Part shown: one piece after another, positions 17,790 to 25,550 of the stretch
Layout: each line of letters starts with the position of its first letter
Position numbering within the stretch: the stretch's first letter is position 1
Source: Microcoleus sp. AS-A8
Lineage (GTDB): Bacteria; Cyanobacteriota; Cyanobacteriia; Cyanobacteriales; Coleofasciculaceae
Length of the DNA: 64,000 bases
Assembly: GCA_039962225.1 (NCBI GenBank)
Contig: JAMPKV010000007.1
Coordinates: forward strand, 303,488-367,487
Reading direction: 5' to 3'
Translations under genes and position numbers: made by a program
The notes under the pieces: generated by a model
What the model was told of the DNA's origin: nothing
What the model saw: the letters and a program-made list of their open reading frames with translations, nothing else
The model's database searches: none

Positions 17790-19415
17790 TTATTGTGTGA
17801 CCAAATCCTTCTCCTTAAGATTTTCTGTTGCCTGATTGTAATTTGGAGTCACATTTTTCCGTTCTTTGGCGGCAGCCCGCATGTAGGCTACCTCTGTTTC
17901 CAAACCCGGAAATGTTGCCAAAATTTCAACTAATTCGTCAAACTCATCAGCCTTGACAATTGATGTGTTCAAAACTTCTGGTGTGAGTCTTCCATACAAG
18001 TTTTTGGCAAGTAAGGCTAGAATATCTTTCTGTTTCGGTACCTCAATCTCTCCCGCTTTCACTCGTTTGGGATTAATACCCCACTTCAAAATTTTCAAAA
18101 GTGCCTGGGGAGAGGCTTGGGCGCAAATAGAACTGGTAATTTCCCGAATCGCTTCTGCTAGACAGGGCTTTAGCTTTTCTTCTGGTAAATCTAGGTCATT
18201 CACTAGCGCTTTCAGGGCAGCCACATGCTTGTCTAGAATTTCATTTGAGAAGGGAGCCAGTTCGGCAATAATTGTATCTCCAGACGGGTCTTTGCTGCGG
18301 AAGGGGTCTTCTAGCGTGTTAATCAACAAATGGATGTCTGTGGGATTACCGTAGTCAAATTGACCCAGGAAAAATGGCTCTTCATAGCCCGGTTGTAATC
18401 CTTGGAAGTAGATAGGCCATTCCTTGCCAGACTGGACGATTTTGTAAAGAATCATCTCTAAGGTTTCTGTGGGCCAACCTAAATTAGTGACGGTGAAAAA
18501 TTTCAGTTGGTCAGGCTTAGAGAAAATTAAGGAATTCAGTAGCAAATGACGCGCTTCGCTCAAATTTTGGGCAGTTAGATAGCGATGAGGAGCATGAACA
18601 TTAACGACAGGCCCGATTTTAATTTTCTCGTCAATTTGAGAAGCCACTAAGCTGTTATCTAGGGTATGAGTAAAGCGCACCATTGAATAAGTCACTTTAC
18701 CCTGCTGTACGGCTTGGGCAAATTGCCATTCAGCTATTTTCTTGGAAGCGGCGTACACTTCAGCCGTAAAGTATCTAGAGGCTTTACCTGTTGAAGAGAA
18801 TACACATTGCTCTACGCCATATTTTTCACAGAGATTGATAATATTCTCTGTTCCTAAAAGGCTTGTTGATATTGTTTCTCTGACTTTTTTTTCTGCTAAT
18901 CCGGGCTGACGTTGAGCGGCTAAGTGAAAGACGAGTTCTGGTCTTTCTGCATCAAATATAGAGTTGAGGGCATCATAGTTGCGAACATCGGCAGCATAGC
19001 GAGTGACGGATGCCTTTTTGTCTGCAATGGGTTTAGGTTCTAAGGCATAACCACAGCGGGCGTTGTCTACAGAAATTACATGTTTGACACCGAGTTCAAC
19101 TAGCTTCTCGACTAAGTCGCTGCCAACGCATCCCTCTCCACCTGTTACAAGCGCAACCTTTCCTTTAAGTTTTTCGCTAACTTCAGATGTATATAGGTGA
19201 ATGGTGCGATCACGGACATCGGCAAACGGATCGTCTTCGAGTTGTCCTTCTGCTTTATAAGCCTCGATGAGTTCTACAGTTAAAGTCTTTAGTTTGGCTA
19301 GAACTTCAGGATCGTGCGGTTCCGGCGAACCTGGTGGCACTAATTCTTGTAGGCGTTTAATTACCTCGGCTTTTCTGGTAACAGGCACCACTGCTAAGTC
19401 GGATTCCGGCTTCAC
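17790..19415 (-). CDS. NAD-dependent epimerase/dehydratase with helical C-terminal extension
   Basis: A 541-aa two-part protein. Residues ~80-360 form a short-chain Rossmann domain: the nucleotide-binding loop ALVTGGEGCVGSD (about 88-100), VFHLAAQRQPG, and the catalytic Tyr/Lys in VYAASKK, matching CapD/FlaA1-like polysaccharide-biosynthesis dehydratases. The N-terminal ~80 residues and the C-terminal ~150 residues (SNEILDKHVAALKAL to the end) are acidic helical additions not usual for the family. It probably modifies a nucleotide sugar for exopolysaccharide. The C-terminal half could form a complex or regulatory domain. It is convergent with cimA, and upstream lies a long non-coding stretch. 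Confidence 0.78.
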   Translation of the reverse strand: MKPESDLAVVPVTRKAEVIKRLQELVPPGSPEPHDPEVLAKLKTLTVELIEAYKAEGQLEDDPFADVRDRTIHLYTSEVSEKLKGKVALVTGGEGCVGSDLVEKLVELGVKHVISVDNARCGYALEPKPIADKKASVTRYAADVRNYDALNSIFDAERPELVFHLAAQRQPGLAEKKVRETISTSLLGTENIINLCEKYGVEQCVFSSTGKASRYFTAEVYAASKKIAEWQFAQAVQQGKVTYSMVRFTHTLDNSLVASQIDEKIKIGPVVNVHAPHRYLTAQNLSEARHLLLNSLIFSKPDQLKFFTVTNLGWPTETLEMILYKIVQSGKEWPIYFQGLQPGYEEPFFLGQFDYGNPTDIHLLINTLEDPFRSKDPSGDTIIAELAPFSNEILDKHVAALKALVNDLDLPEEKLKPCLAEAIREITSSICAQASPQALLKILKWGINPKRVKAGEIEVPKQKDILALLAKNLYGRLTPEVLNTSIVKADEFDELVEILATFPGLETEVAYMRAAAKERKNVTPNYNQATENLKEKDLVTQ

Positions 19416-20666
19416 TTTTAGTAACTCCTGTAAGTTAGTAAAAAAACTGATACCTCTACATTCAGTCGCCCAAGGTAAGCCCTGAGCGACAAAATTGTTT
19501 ACATCATAATATACAGTTTTGAATTTCTGCTAATAGATAGAGGCTTACTTTACGCATTTTTTATATATGTTTATATTCTTCAAGAAAACTATAAAGGTTA
19601 GGTGAAGTCCACCCCAGGTAAAAGCAAATTTATATCAATTTTCACGCTTTCCTTACTTGGGAGATGGGAAATGAACATTGATTTGGTTTTAAAGAATAAA
19701 CTTACAAATCATTAGAAGAAGCGCTTAAGCCTGTCTCTAAGTGAAATGAGTTACTCTCTGATTTATTGGGGTTTTACTGACAATAGCCTACCCGTTCTCA
19801 AGGCTGAGTATCTGACCCAGTCGGGTGAACTCGTTCCTGGACAAAAGAGCAATCCTAGTAGATGACAAATTTTAAAACCCTAGAAAAAGGTTTCCCTCCA
19901 GGAGCATGAGGAAGGAACAGCGCACTCTACGCTATTTAAACACACAATCTGGCTTTTTGACTTTTTGAGTACAATTACTATATAACTACCCTAGTGGTCA
20001 GAGCGTTTATACTCTAGTCACATTCAGCTTAGCGTATTCAGCCAGGACTCTATCGTTAAACATAGGTTTGACGGTAGGATCAAGGGTGGCAGTTAATAAT
20101 GCAGACTGCTTAGGTTGTTCTTGTGTAAATCTCCTTAACGCTTCTTGTTGTAGGGTTCAACGCTTGAGTTGAACAACAAAGAGAGTCTAGCTTAAGGTAG
20201 AACACGAGCGCGTGCAATTTCGCTATTGTCAAAGGCGAAGAACCCATCGCTGGAGTCAGTGAATCCAACCCTACCCAATCTGACGATTGGGTAGTGGGAG
20301 CTGTGACCTGGCTTCAACGCTAGCATAACTTGATGCGATTAGGTCTGTTCCGGACAGCGCTGGTATTTCCAGAAAAGTTGATCGGGGTGAGATTTCTAAA
20401 GGTTCTCGGTCGCTTTGAGCAGGTGCAAGTCAAATGGGAGGAGAGTCCAACTGTATGTCCAGACAGGCGGAACACAGCTATTCAGAGCCAATGGTAGTAA
20501 TTACCGTACACCTTGCCAAAAACACTTGCACTTCTATCCTAGATACGCTACAAGAGTATATGATTGCTTCTTGGCCGTACAAGACTCTACGAACCGGCGC
20601 AATAGCCAAATCAGGAAGCATTATAGTTCAAGCATTTGCAAAAGCAATTTCAAATTCATTGAAAGT
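19416..20666. other. 1.25-kb non-coding stretch with clustered hairpins (possible long leader or ncRNA)
   Basis: No frame in this stretch looks like a real protein; the frame that opens at 20415 becomes convincing only from the ATG at 20667. The first ~700 bases are AT-rich and feature-poor. From ~20140 to ~20300 several stem-loops follow one another: GTTCAAC/GTTGAAC (20155-20174) enclosed by TTGTT/AACAA, a CACG/CGTG pair near 20206-20217, a TTCGC/GCGAA pair near 20217-20240, and TACCCAATC/GATTGGGTA (20272-20293). It is not recognised as 6S RNA, SRP RNA, tmRNA or RNase P RNA. It may be a structured leader of the 20667 gene or a free small RNA. Confidence 0.4.
20272..20293. other. Perfect 9-bp stem-loop in the non-coding stretch
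   Basis: TACCCAATC / GATTGGGTA with a four-base TGAC loop. There is no T-run, so it is not an intrinsic terminator. It is the strongest of the clustered hairpins. Confidence 0.6.
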
Positions 20667-20885
20667 ATGACTCAGCAAGTTACTCACCCAATGGTGAAGT
20701 TTCAGCGTCAGGTGCATTCTCTGGTGGAATCCAAGATTATTAAGCCTAACGACAGCCTGTGGAAAATCGCCCTGCTGTATGGAGATGAATGGTCTTACTG
20801 GAAGAAAGAGCTCCTTGAATTTGGCTTCACCATGCAAGATCCAATTGGAGACTTACTGGCAGTAGAAGCCTGGGATGAAGAATAG
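20667..20885 (+). CDS. DUF4327-type small cyanobacterial protein
   Basis: A 72-aa protein starting MTQQVTHPMVKFQR. The pattern LVESKIIKPNDSLW ... W..WKKEL ... DPIGDLLAVEAWDEE matches the small cyanobacteria-specific DUF4327 family: LVE..(I/V), a Trp-centred middle, and a closing D.IGDL...E.W, with the spacing compared from memory. I chose the ATG at 20667 because the preceding 84 in-frame codons show no family character and lie in the structured non-coding stretch. There is no signal peptide or metal motif. Function unknown. Confidence 0.78.
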   Translation: MTQQVTHPMVKFQRQVHSLVESKIIKPNDSLWKIALLYGDEWSYWKKELLEFGFTMQDPIGDLLAVEAWDEE

Positions 20886-20949
20886 AGGCGTGAGGGACTT
20901 AGGTGGAAGTTTCATGCAGAAAGTTCCACCTCCAAGCCAAAAGCGACGC

Positions 20950-22248
20950 TCAGCTCGACTGGGCATCTGCTAAAGCTTGAGCTAGTTCTTCAGCGGTTTG
21001 ATAGCGATCGCGCACTTTCGGTTCACAGACTCGCTCAATCACATGCCGTAGATGGGGCGTGATGGTCGGAACATTGGACACATCAAACCCATATCCAGAG
21101 CCGCGCTTGCGGTAATATTTTAGGGGGGCTTCACCCGTGAGCAGAAAAATTAACGTTGGACCAATCGCATAAAGATCAGATTGCGTGACCGGATTTCCCC
21201 GGTCTTGTTCTGGAGAACTGTAGCCCTCAGCCCCTATGCGAGTTCTGTGAGCTGTACCACTCTCTTTGACTGCGCCAAAATCCAGTACAACAATTTGATT
21301 ATCCCGATGGCGTACCATTAGATTTGCCGGTTTAATATCTCGGTGGATCAGGGGGGGTTGGCAGGAATGGATGTAGTTCAGGATGTCACAAGTCTGAATC
21401 ATCCACTCGATGGCCTGTTTCGGCGTGACAGGACCTGAGCGCGAGACGCGTTGCTCCAAATCCTGACCGTGAATTAACTCCATCGCCAGATATTTTTTAC
21501 CCTCTTCGACAAAGAAGTCGTAATACTTGGGAATCCCTGGATGCGCTAGCGTCTTCAGGGTACGAGCCTCTCGTTCAAACAGTTCTTGGGCTTTAGTAAT
21601 TTGAGCCATGTCCTCATTCATTTCCTTGAGGACAAGCAAGCTAGGACGTCCGTAACCACTCGTCTGTTTATCCCAAGCCAGATAAGTCGTGCCCATTCCC
21701 CCTTGCCCCAATGTCCGCAAGACTTGATACTGCCGAATGCTGCGCTGGATGGCAACCAAGGGTTGACCGCAATGCATACAGAACAAGTTGGTCTTTGGGT
21801 TGCCTGGGTGGGTACAGCCTTCGATGGGAGGGGGGTGTAAAGGGTCATGCTTCAAAGGGGTAAAGCCTTGCTCATGACCCTCGACCGTTGGCGGACGATG
21901 CGCGGAACCTATCGACCCATTCCCCATTACGGTGGGTTCCTCTCGTTGGAATTTCAGTAAAGGGCCTTCTCGTGCCAGTTGGATCAACGCCTCATCGGGC
22001 ACCAACCCCCGCGATACCAGTACACCGTTGAGGAAGGTACCATTTGTCCCCTGATTGATGAGCTGCCACAAATTTCCCGATGCAGAAGAGCTTGCCCGGA
22101 GTTCCAAGTGATGTCGTGAAACCAAGGGGTCATCAAGAATAATGTCATTATCAGGAGATCGACCAATCCGAATGGTGGATTGGCTCTGGAAATTCCACTG
22201 TTGCAGGGGGGTGGATGCCTGGGGATGTAAAAGGGTCAGCGTGACCAT
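20950..22248 (-). CDS. FHA-domain serine/threonine protein kinase
   Basis: A 432-aa modular kinase. An FHA domain at residues ~20-95 (RIGRSPDNDIIL, SRHHLEL, NGTFLNG) binds phospho-threonine. A short Cys-rich segment around 140-165 (CTHPGNPKTNLFCMHCG) looks like a zinc ribbon. The Hanks-type kinase domain covers ~172-430: Gly-loop LGQGGMGTTYLAW, Lys in LVLKEM, catalytic loop HRDIKPANLM, DFGAVKE and a SPEQ activation segment. All catalytic residues are present and no membrane segment is seen, so it should be cytoplasmic. It lies 63 bases downstream of a PP2C phosphatase gene on the same strand, a kinase/phosphatase pair likely to act on shared substrates. A terminator-like hairpin lies in the gap. 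Confidence 0.93.
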   Translation of the reverse strand: MVTLTLLHPQASTPLQQWNFQSQSTIRIGRSPDNDIILDDPLVSRHHLELRASSSASGNLWQLINQGTNGTFLNGVLVSRGLVPDEALIQLAREGPLLKFQREEPTVMGNGSIGSAHRPPTVEGHEQGFTPLKHDPLHPPPIEGCTHPGNPKTNLFCMHCGQPLVAIQRSIRQYQVLRTLGQGGMGTTYLAWDKQTSGYGRPSLLVLKEMNEDMAQITKAQELFEREARTLKTLAHPGIPKYYDFFVEEGKKYLAMELIHGQDLEQRVSRSGPVTPKQAIEWMIQTCDILNYIHSCQPPLIHRDIKPANLMVRHRDNQIVVLDFGAVKESGTAHRTRIGAEGYSSPEQDRGNPVTQSDLYAIGPTLIFLLTGEAPLKYYRKRGSGYGFDVSNVPTITPHLRHVIERVCEPKVRDRYQTAEELAQALADAQSS

Positions 22249-22264
22249 ATGTGAGTAAAAAATA

Positions 22265-22304
22265 AAAAGGCAGAAGTAGGGATGATTTCTGGCCTTTGCC
22301 TTTT
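22265..22304 (-). terminator. Terminator-like hairpin between phosphatase and kinase genes
   Basis: Read on the minus strand, an AAAAGGCA/TGCCTTTT stem of 8 bp is followed by a U-rich stretch (TATTTTTTAC). It sits only a few bases after the PP2C stop and ahead of the kinase start, so it may act as a partial terminator or attenuator that sets the kinase:phosphatase ratio. Confidence 0.55.
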
Positions 22305-22311
22305 GCGGAAT

Positions 22312-24600
22312 TTATTTATAAAGGAGTTGCTGTTGCTCAAAGTTGGGTCGTACCTTCACCCGAATCAGGATGGCCGTAATATTGTCGTGCCCATTGTGAT
22401 CGTTCGCTAGTTCGATTAACTGTAGAATACCCTGATCGAGATTGGCACGGGAACTAAGTAAGGGGGCAAGGTGGGTCTGCCAGTGAGTCTCGACAAGATC
22501 ATTATCGGACAGACCGTCGGAACACATAATAAATAATGTATCTTCATTAAGTTCCAACATCTGTACATCAGGATTAACGAATTGTTCACCGCGCGGTCCC
22601 AAGGCTTGAGTCAGCTGGTTCGCGTCGGGGCGCTTGAAGGCAATTTCTGGGTCTACCCCCCGAATGATTTCTCGTTGAGCTACCTCGTGATCGACCGTGA
22701 GTTGCTCTAAGCCCCGCTTGCGAGTCAGGCGGTAGAGGCGACTATCCCCGACATGAGCGATCGCCACATTGGTATTCTGGATCAACATCATGACGAGGGT
22801 CGTGCCCATGCGACCACTACCAGAACGAGCATTTTTCTCGTTGACTTCATAAATTGCCTGATTCGCGATACGTACTCCCTCACGGACAATTTCTTCGCTG
22901 GGCAATTGCTCATCCTGCCAATGCTCTTGAAAGTAGCGCCGGATGGCCTCAACCGCCATGCCACTGGCTACTTCTCCGGACGCATGTCCTCCCATTCCGT
23001 CACAGAGAATATATAAACCGCGAGCCTGTACTGACCGACCCATGGGATTTTCCACTTTCTGGATCAGGGTCTGGATGCCAAAGGAATCCTCATTATGCTC
23101 CCGTTGGTGACCGATATCCGTGCAACCCGCGTCATCTAGACTTAGTAGCTGCATCGGTAAAATCAACGTTGGTAGCTCATCGCCTTCATTAGTGCTCATA
23201 GCTTCATGAGGAATTCTTGGGAGTTGAGTGCGTCCAGTTTCGGCGGGTGTATCGGCGACTAGGCTATCTGCCGACTCAGCATCATCAGAATTAGGATTTG
23301 GGTTGAATTGGGAGGTCATGGCTTCGTGTTGACGGGCGATAGATTCCAAGCGCGATCGCAGTTCGTGAATTGTTTCAATTTCTTGAGTACACATCTGCTG
23401 GAAAAGGCCAGCTAAGGACATATATTGCGTCCGCTGGGACTGGTCAAATAACCGTTGCCACATTTGACCCAAATTTTGTAGGGTCAGTGGTTGTTCTGTC
23501 GGGTCTGGATACAAGCGAACCAAGCCCAAGGCTTGGTCTTCATCCACCCGTAAATTCGTCGTTTCCAACAGGCTTTGACGACAATGCCAGGGTTCTAGTG
23601 CCTGCCAGAGTTTGGCCATTTCATCGAGCCAGTATAAAATTTGCAATGTAGAAAGCTGTTCGCTGTCCCACAACTCGCGGAGCAACTGCCACTCGGAACG
23701 GTCTTCTAGCAAGACTACCGCTTCTCCAGCCTGCTGCCATGCATCATGAACGGCTGGTAGAGTTTGGTAGTACGAGGCTTTGAGCGCTAAATACGGTTGA
23801 GCAATTCCTGGAATCCCCCGAACGTTCCAAGGGTCGGTGGGCGAGGTAGGAGCCGATCTCAGGCGTATATCAAACGTCTCCGAGCCACCTTGTTGTTGCT
23901 CCAGCAGGGCTTCTAAAGGTGACTTCTGAAACGGCTGACAATCTAAAACCCTTACAGACAAGCCGTAGCCTGGTTCTGCATCAGTGGCTGCCCAATTAAG
24001 ACTCTCAGGTTCTATCAGTCGGTAACGCTGTTGGTTATCCAGATAAACAACCGTTGGAGTCGGTGAACACACGTCGCCCTGCTCTGAGGTGCCATTAGGC
24101 GTCCCCTCAGTGAACTTGGACTGAAGCTGAGTGGAGAGAGGCTGTGTGACTTCCTCCTCGGCAATTGCCTCAAGGTCTTCTGCTGTGGTAAAGGGGACAG
24201 TATCGTCCTCTCGCTCGTCTTCTAGAGGCGGTAAAGCCGACTCCCAAGAAGGGACGGGTGTTGTTGCCAAAGTTCCTGGTTGGGGCCGTTCGTCCTGATC
24301 AGCCAGAGGTACCTCTATCGGTAATTCCTCGGCTGGGTCGGTATCAGTAGCGCTGGGATCTGACACCTCCAGGGGAGCGGCTTGCTCATCCTTCCCAGAG
24401 ATGAGAAAATTTGGATCTTTGGAGAAAATAGCCCTCCAAACTGTTCCCGTGAAAGCACCGCAATTGTGACAGGTTTCAGCAGTGACGGGTACTTGGGCTT
24501 CACACTCATGACAAGTTTTATGGATCAGGGAAGTTCCACAACTTTGACAAAACTTATTGGTATTGGGGTTTTCAAACTGACACTTGGGACAAACTAACAT
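22312..24600 (-). CDS. PP2C-family protein phosphatase with N-terminal double zinc ribbon
   Basis: A 762-aa protein. The N-terminus has two zinc ribbons (CPKCQFENPNTNKFCQSCG, then CHECEAQVPVTAETCHNCG; residues ~4-48). A long acidic, low-complexity linker and a middle region (~190-440) of unknown fold follow. The PP2C domain (~500-750) carries the metal-binding Asp residues in HNEDSFG, CDGMGGHASGEVAS, VGDSRLYRL, CSDGLSDND and GHDNIT, so it should be an active Mn/Mg-dependent Ser/Thr phosphatase. Its pairing with the FHA kinase downstream suggests a phosphorylation switch. The upstream neighbour is a pseudouridine synthase on the same strand. Confidence 0.92.
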   Translation of the reverse strand: MLVCPKCQFENPNTNKFCQSCGTSLIHKTCHECEAQVPVTAETCHNCGAFTGTVWRAIFSKDPNFLISGKDEQAAPLEVSDPSATDTDPAEELPIEVPLADQDERPQPGTLATTPVPSWESALPPLEDEREDDTVPFTTAEDLEAIAEEEVTQPLSTQLQSKFTEGTPNGTSEQGDVCSPTPTVVYLDNQQRYRLIEPESLNWAATDAEPGYGLSVRVLDCQPFQKSPLEALLEQQQGGSETFDIRLRSAPTSPTDPWNVRGIPGIAQPYLALKASYYQTLPAVHDAWQQAGEAVVLLEDRSEWQLLRELWDSEQLSTLQILYWLDEMAKLWQALEPWHCRQSLLETTNLRVDEDQALGLVRLYPDPTEQPLTLQNLGQMWQRLFDQSQRTQYMSLAGLFQQMCTQEIETIHELRSRLESIARQHEAMTSQFNPNPNSDDAESADSLVADTPAETGRTQLPRIPHEAMSTNEGDELPTLILPMQLLSLDDAGCTDIGHQREHNEDSFGIQTLIQKVENPMGRSVQARGLYILCDGMGGHASGEVASGMAVEAIRRYFQEHWQDEQLPSEEIVREGVRIANQAIYEVNEKNARSGSGRMGTTLVMMLIQNTNVAIAHVGDSRLYRLTRKRGLEQLTVDHEVAQREIIRGVDPEIAFKRPDANQLTQALGPRGEQFVNPDVQMLELNEDTLFIMCSDGLSDNDLVETHWQTHLAPLLSSRANLDQGILQLIELANDHNGHDNITAILIRVKVRPNFEQQQLLYK

Positions 24601-24747
24601 AAGGGAACTTCCTCACTTCCTGTCAGAGGTTTTAAAGTTTGGTATATAAGCTAACTGCCATCTAGTTTGCCACGTCAGAATCGAAGGTTGCAGCTTTTGG
24701 AATTCAGTCCAAAGCTGAGGAAGCTTATGCGTGAGCCGATAGCAATC

Positions 24748-24778
24748 CAGCTATGACTGATTTGAGTCGTCATAGCTG
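24748..24778. terminator. Palindrome overlapping the 3' end of the pseudouridine synthase gene
   Basis: A 10-bp perfect stem, CAGCTATGAC (24748-24757) / GTCATAGCTG (24769-24778), with an 11-base loop. The right arm covers the final codons and part of the stop of the gene at 24770. There is no T-run. It may act as a 3'-end stabiliser. Confidence 0.55.
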
Positions 24779-25375
24779 CTGTAGAGCCTCCAGTTCTGTC
24801 GGTGTTAGGTCACGCCATTGACCTGGCTCAAGACCGTCTAGACGGAGTTGAGTCAACTGCTTCTGACCCGCGACGCCGATCGCGATCCGAACGATTCGCA
24901 ATGTGGGGAACCCCACCGTCGCCGTCATCCGCCGCACCTGTCGATTCCTCCCCTCCGTTAAGGTTATCTCTAGCCAAGAGGTGGGCACGGTCTTACGAAA
25001 GCGGATCGGGGGTTGACGAGGGGGTAGGAGGGGTTCTTCGGCTAATCGCTGCACCAAAGCGGGTCGTGTGTGGTAATCCTGAATGACCACACCACTACGT
25101 AACTGGTTCAAGGCAGCTTCATCCGGAATACGCTCTACCTGTACCCAGTATGTGCGAGGATGACAAAATCGTCGATCTGAAAGTCGATGCTGCAAGCGTC
25201 CATTATTGGTTAATAGCAGCAGTCCTTCGCTGTCCCGGTCAAGCCGTCCTACTGGGTAAACCGAAGGTATGGGTATGTAATCTTTCAGCGTGCCACGGTT
25301 GGTCTGGCTGGCGTCCTGATCAGTGAACTGGCTTAAGACGTTGTAGGGTTTGTAGAACAAGAGATATCTGTACAC
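24770..25375 (-). CDS. RsuA/RluB/RluE-family pseudouridine synthase
   Basis: A 201-aa enzyme without an S4 domain. It starts [17 protein letters not shown]. The catalytic Asp is in [15 protein letters not shown] (residues ~42-56), and the [10 protein letters not shown] motif is at ~145-154. The short form without S4 resembles RluE, which modifies 23S rRNA; the exact target cannot be told from the sequence. Read in the same direction as the PP2C gene downstream, but the two are separated by a hairpin. Confidence 0.88.
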   Translation of the reverse strand: MYRYLLFYKPYNVLSQFTDQDASQTNRGTLKDYIPIPSVYPVGRLDRDSEGLLLLTNNGRLQHRLSDRRFCHPRTYWVQVERIPDEAALNQLRSGVVIQDYHTRPALVQRLAEEPLLPPRQPPIRFRKTVPTSWLEITLTEGRNRQVRRMTATVGFPTLRIVRIAIGVAGQKQLTQLRLDGLEPGQWRDLTPTELEALQQL

Positions 25376-25550
25376 GCGTTTTGCATTGAAATCTGGCTGG
25401 AGTCATAAGGATAAAACAGTGAGTCGAGAGAGTTAAAAAACAACTTTTCTCTATCCCCCCGCCCCGTACTTCCCAGCTTTCCATTGAGAAACTGACTCCT
25501 GAACCTATGCTCTAGTATGTTCGGTGATACTGGTGGCATTAAGACAAGAA

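Noticed and set aside
20415..20666. N-terminal extension of the DUF4327 gene
   Set aside because: The extension has no family character and runs through the structured non-coding region.
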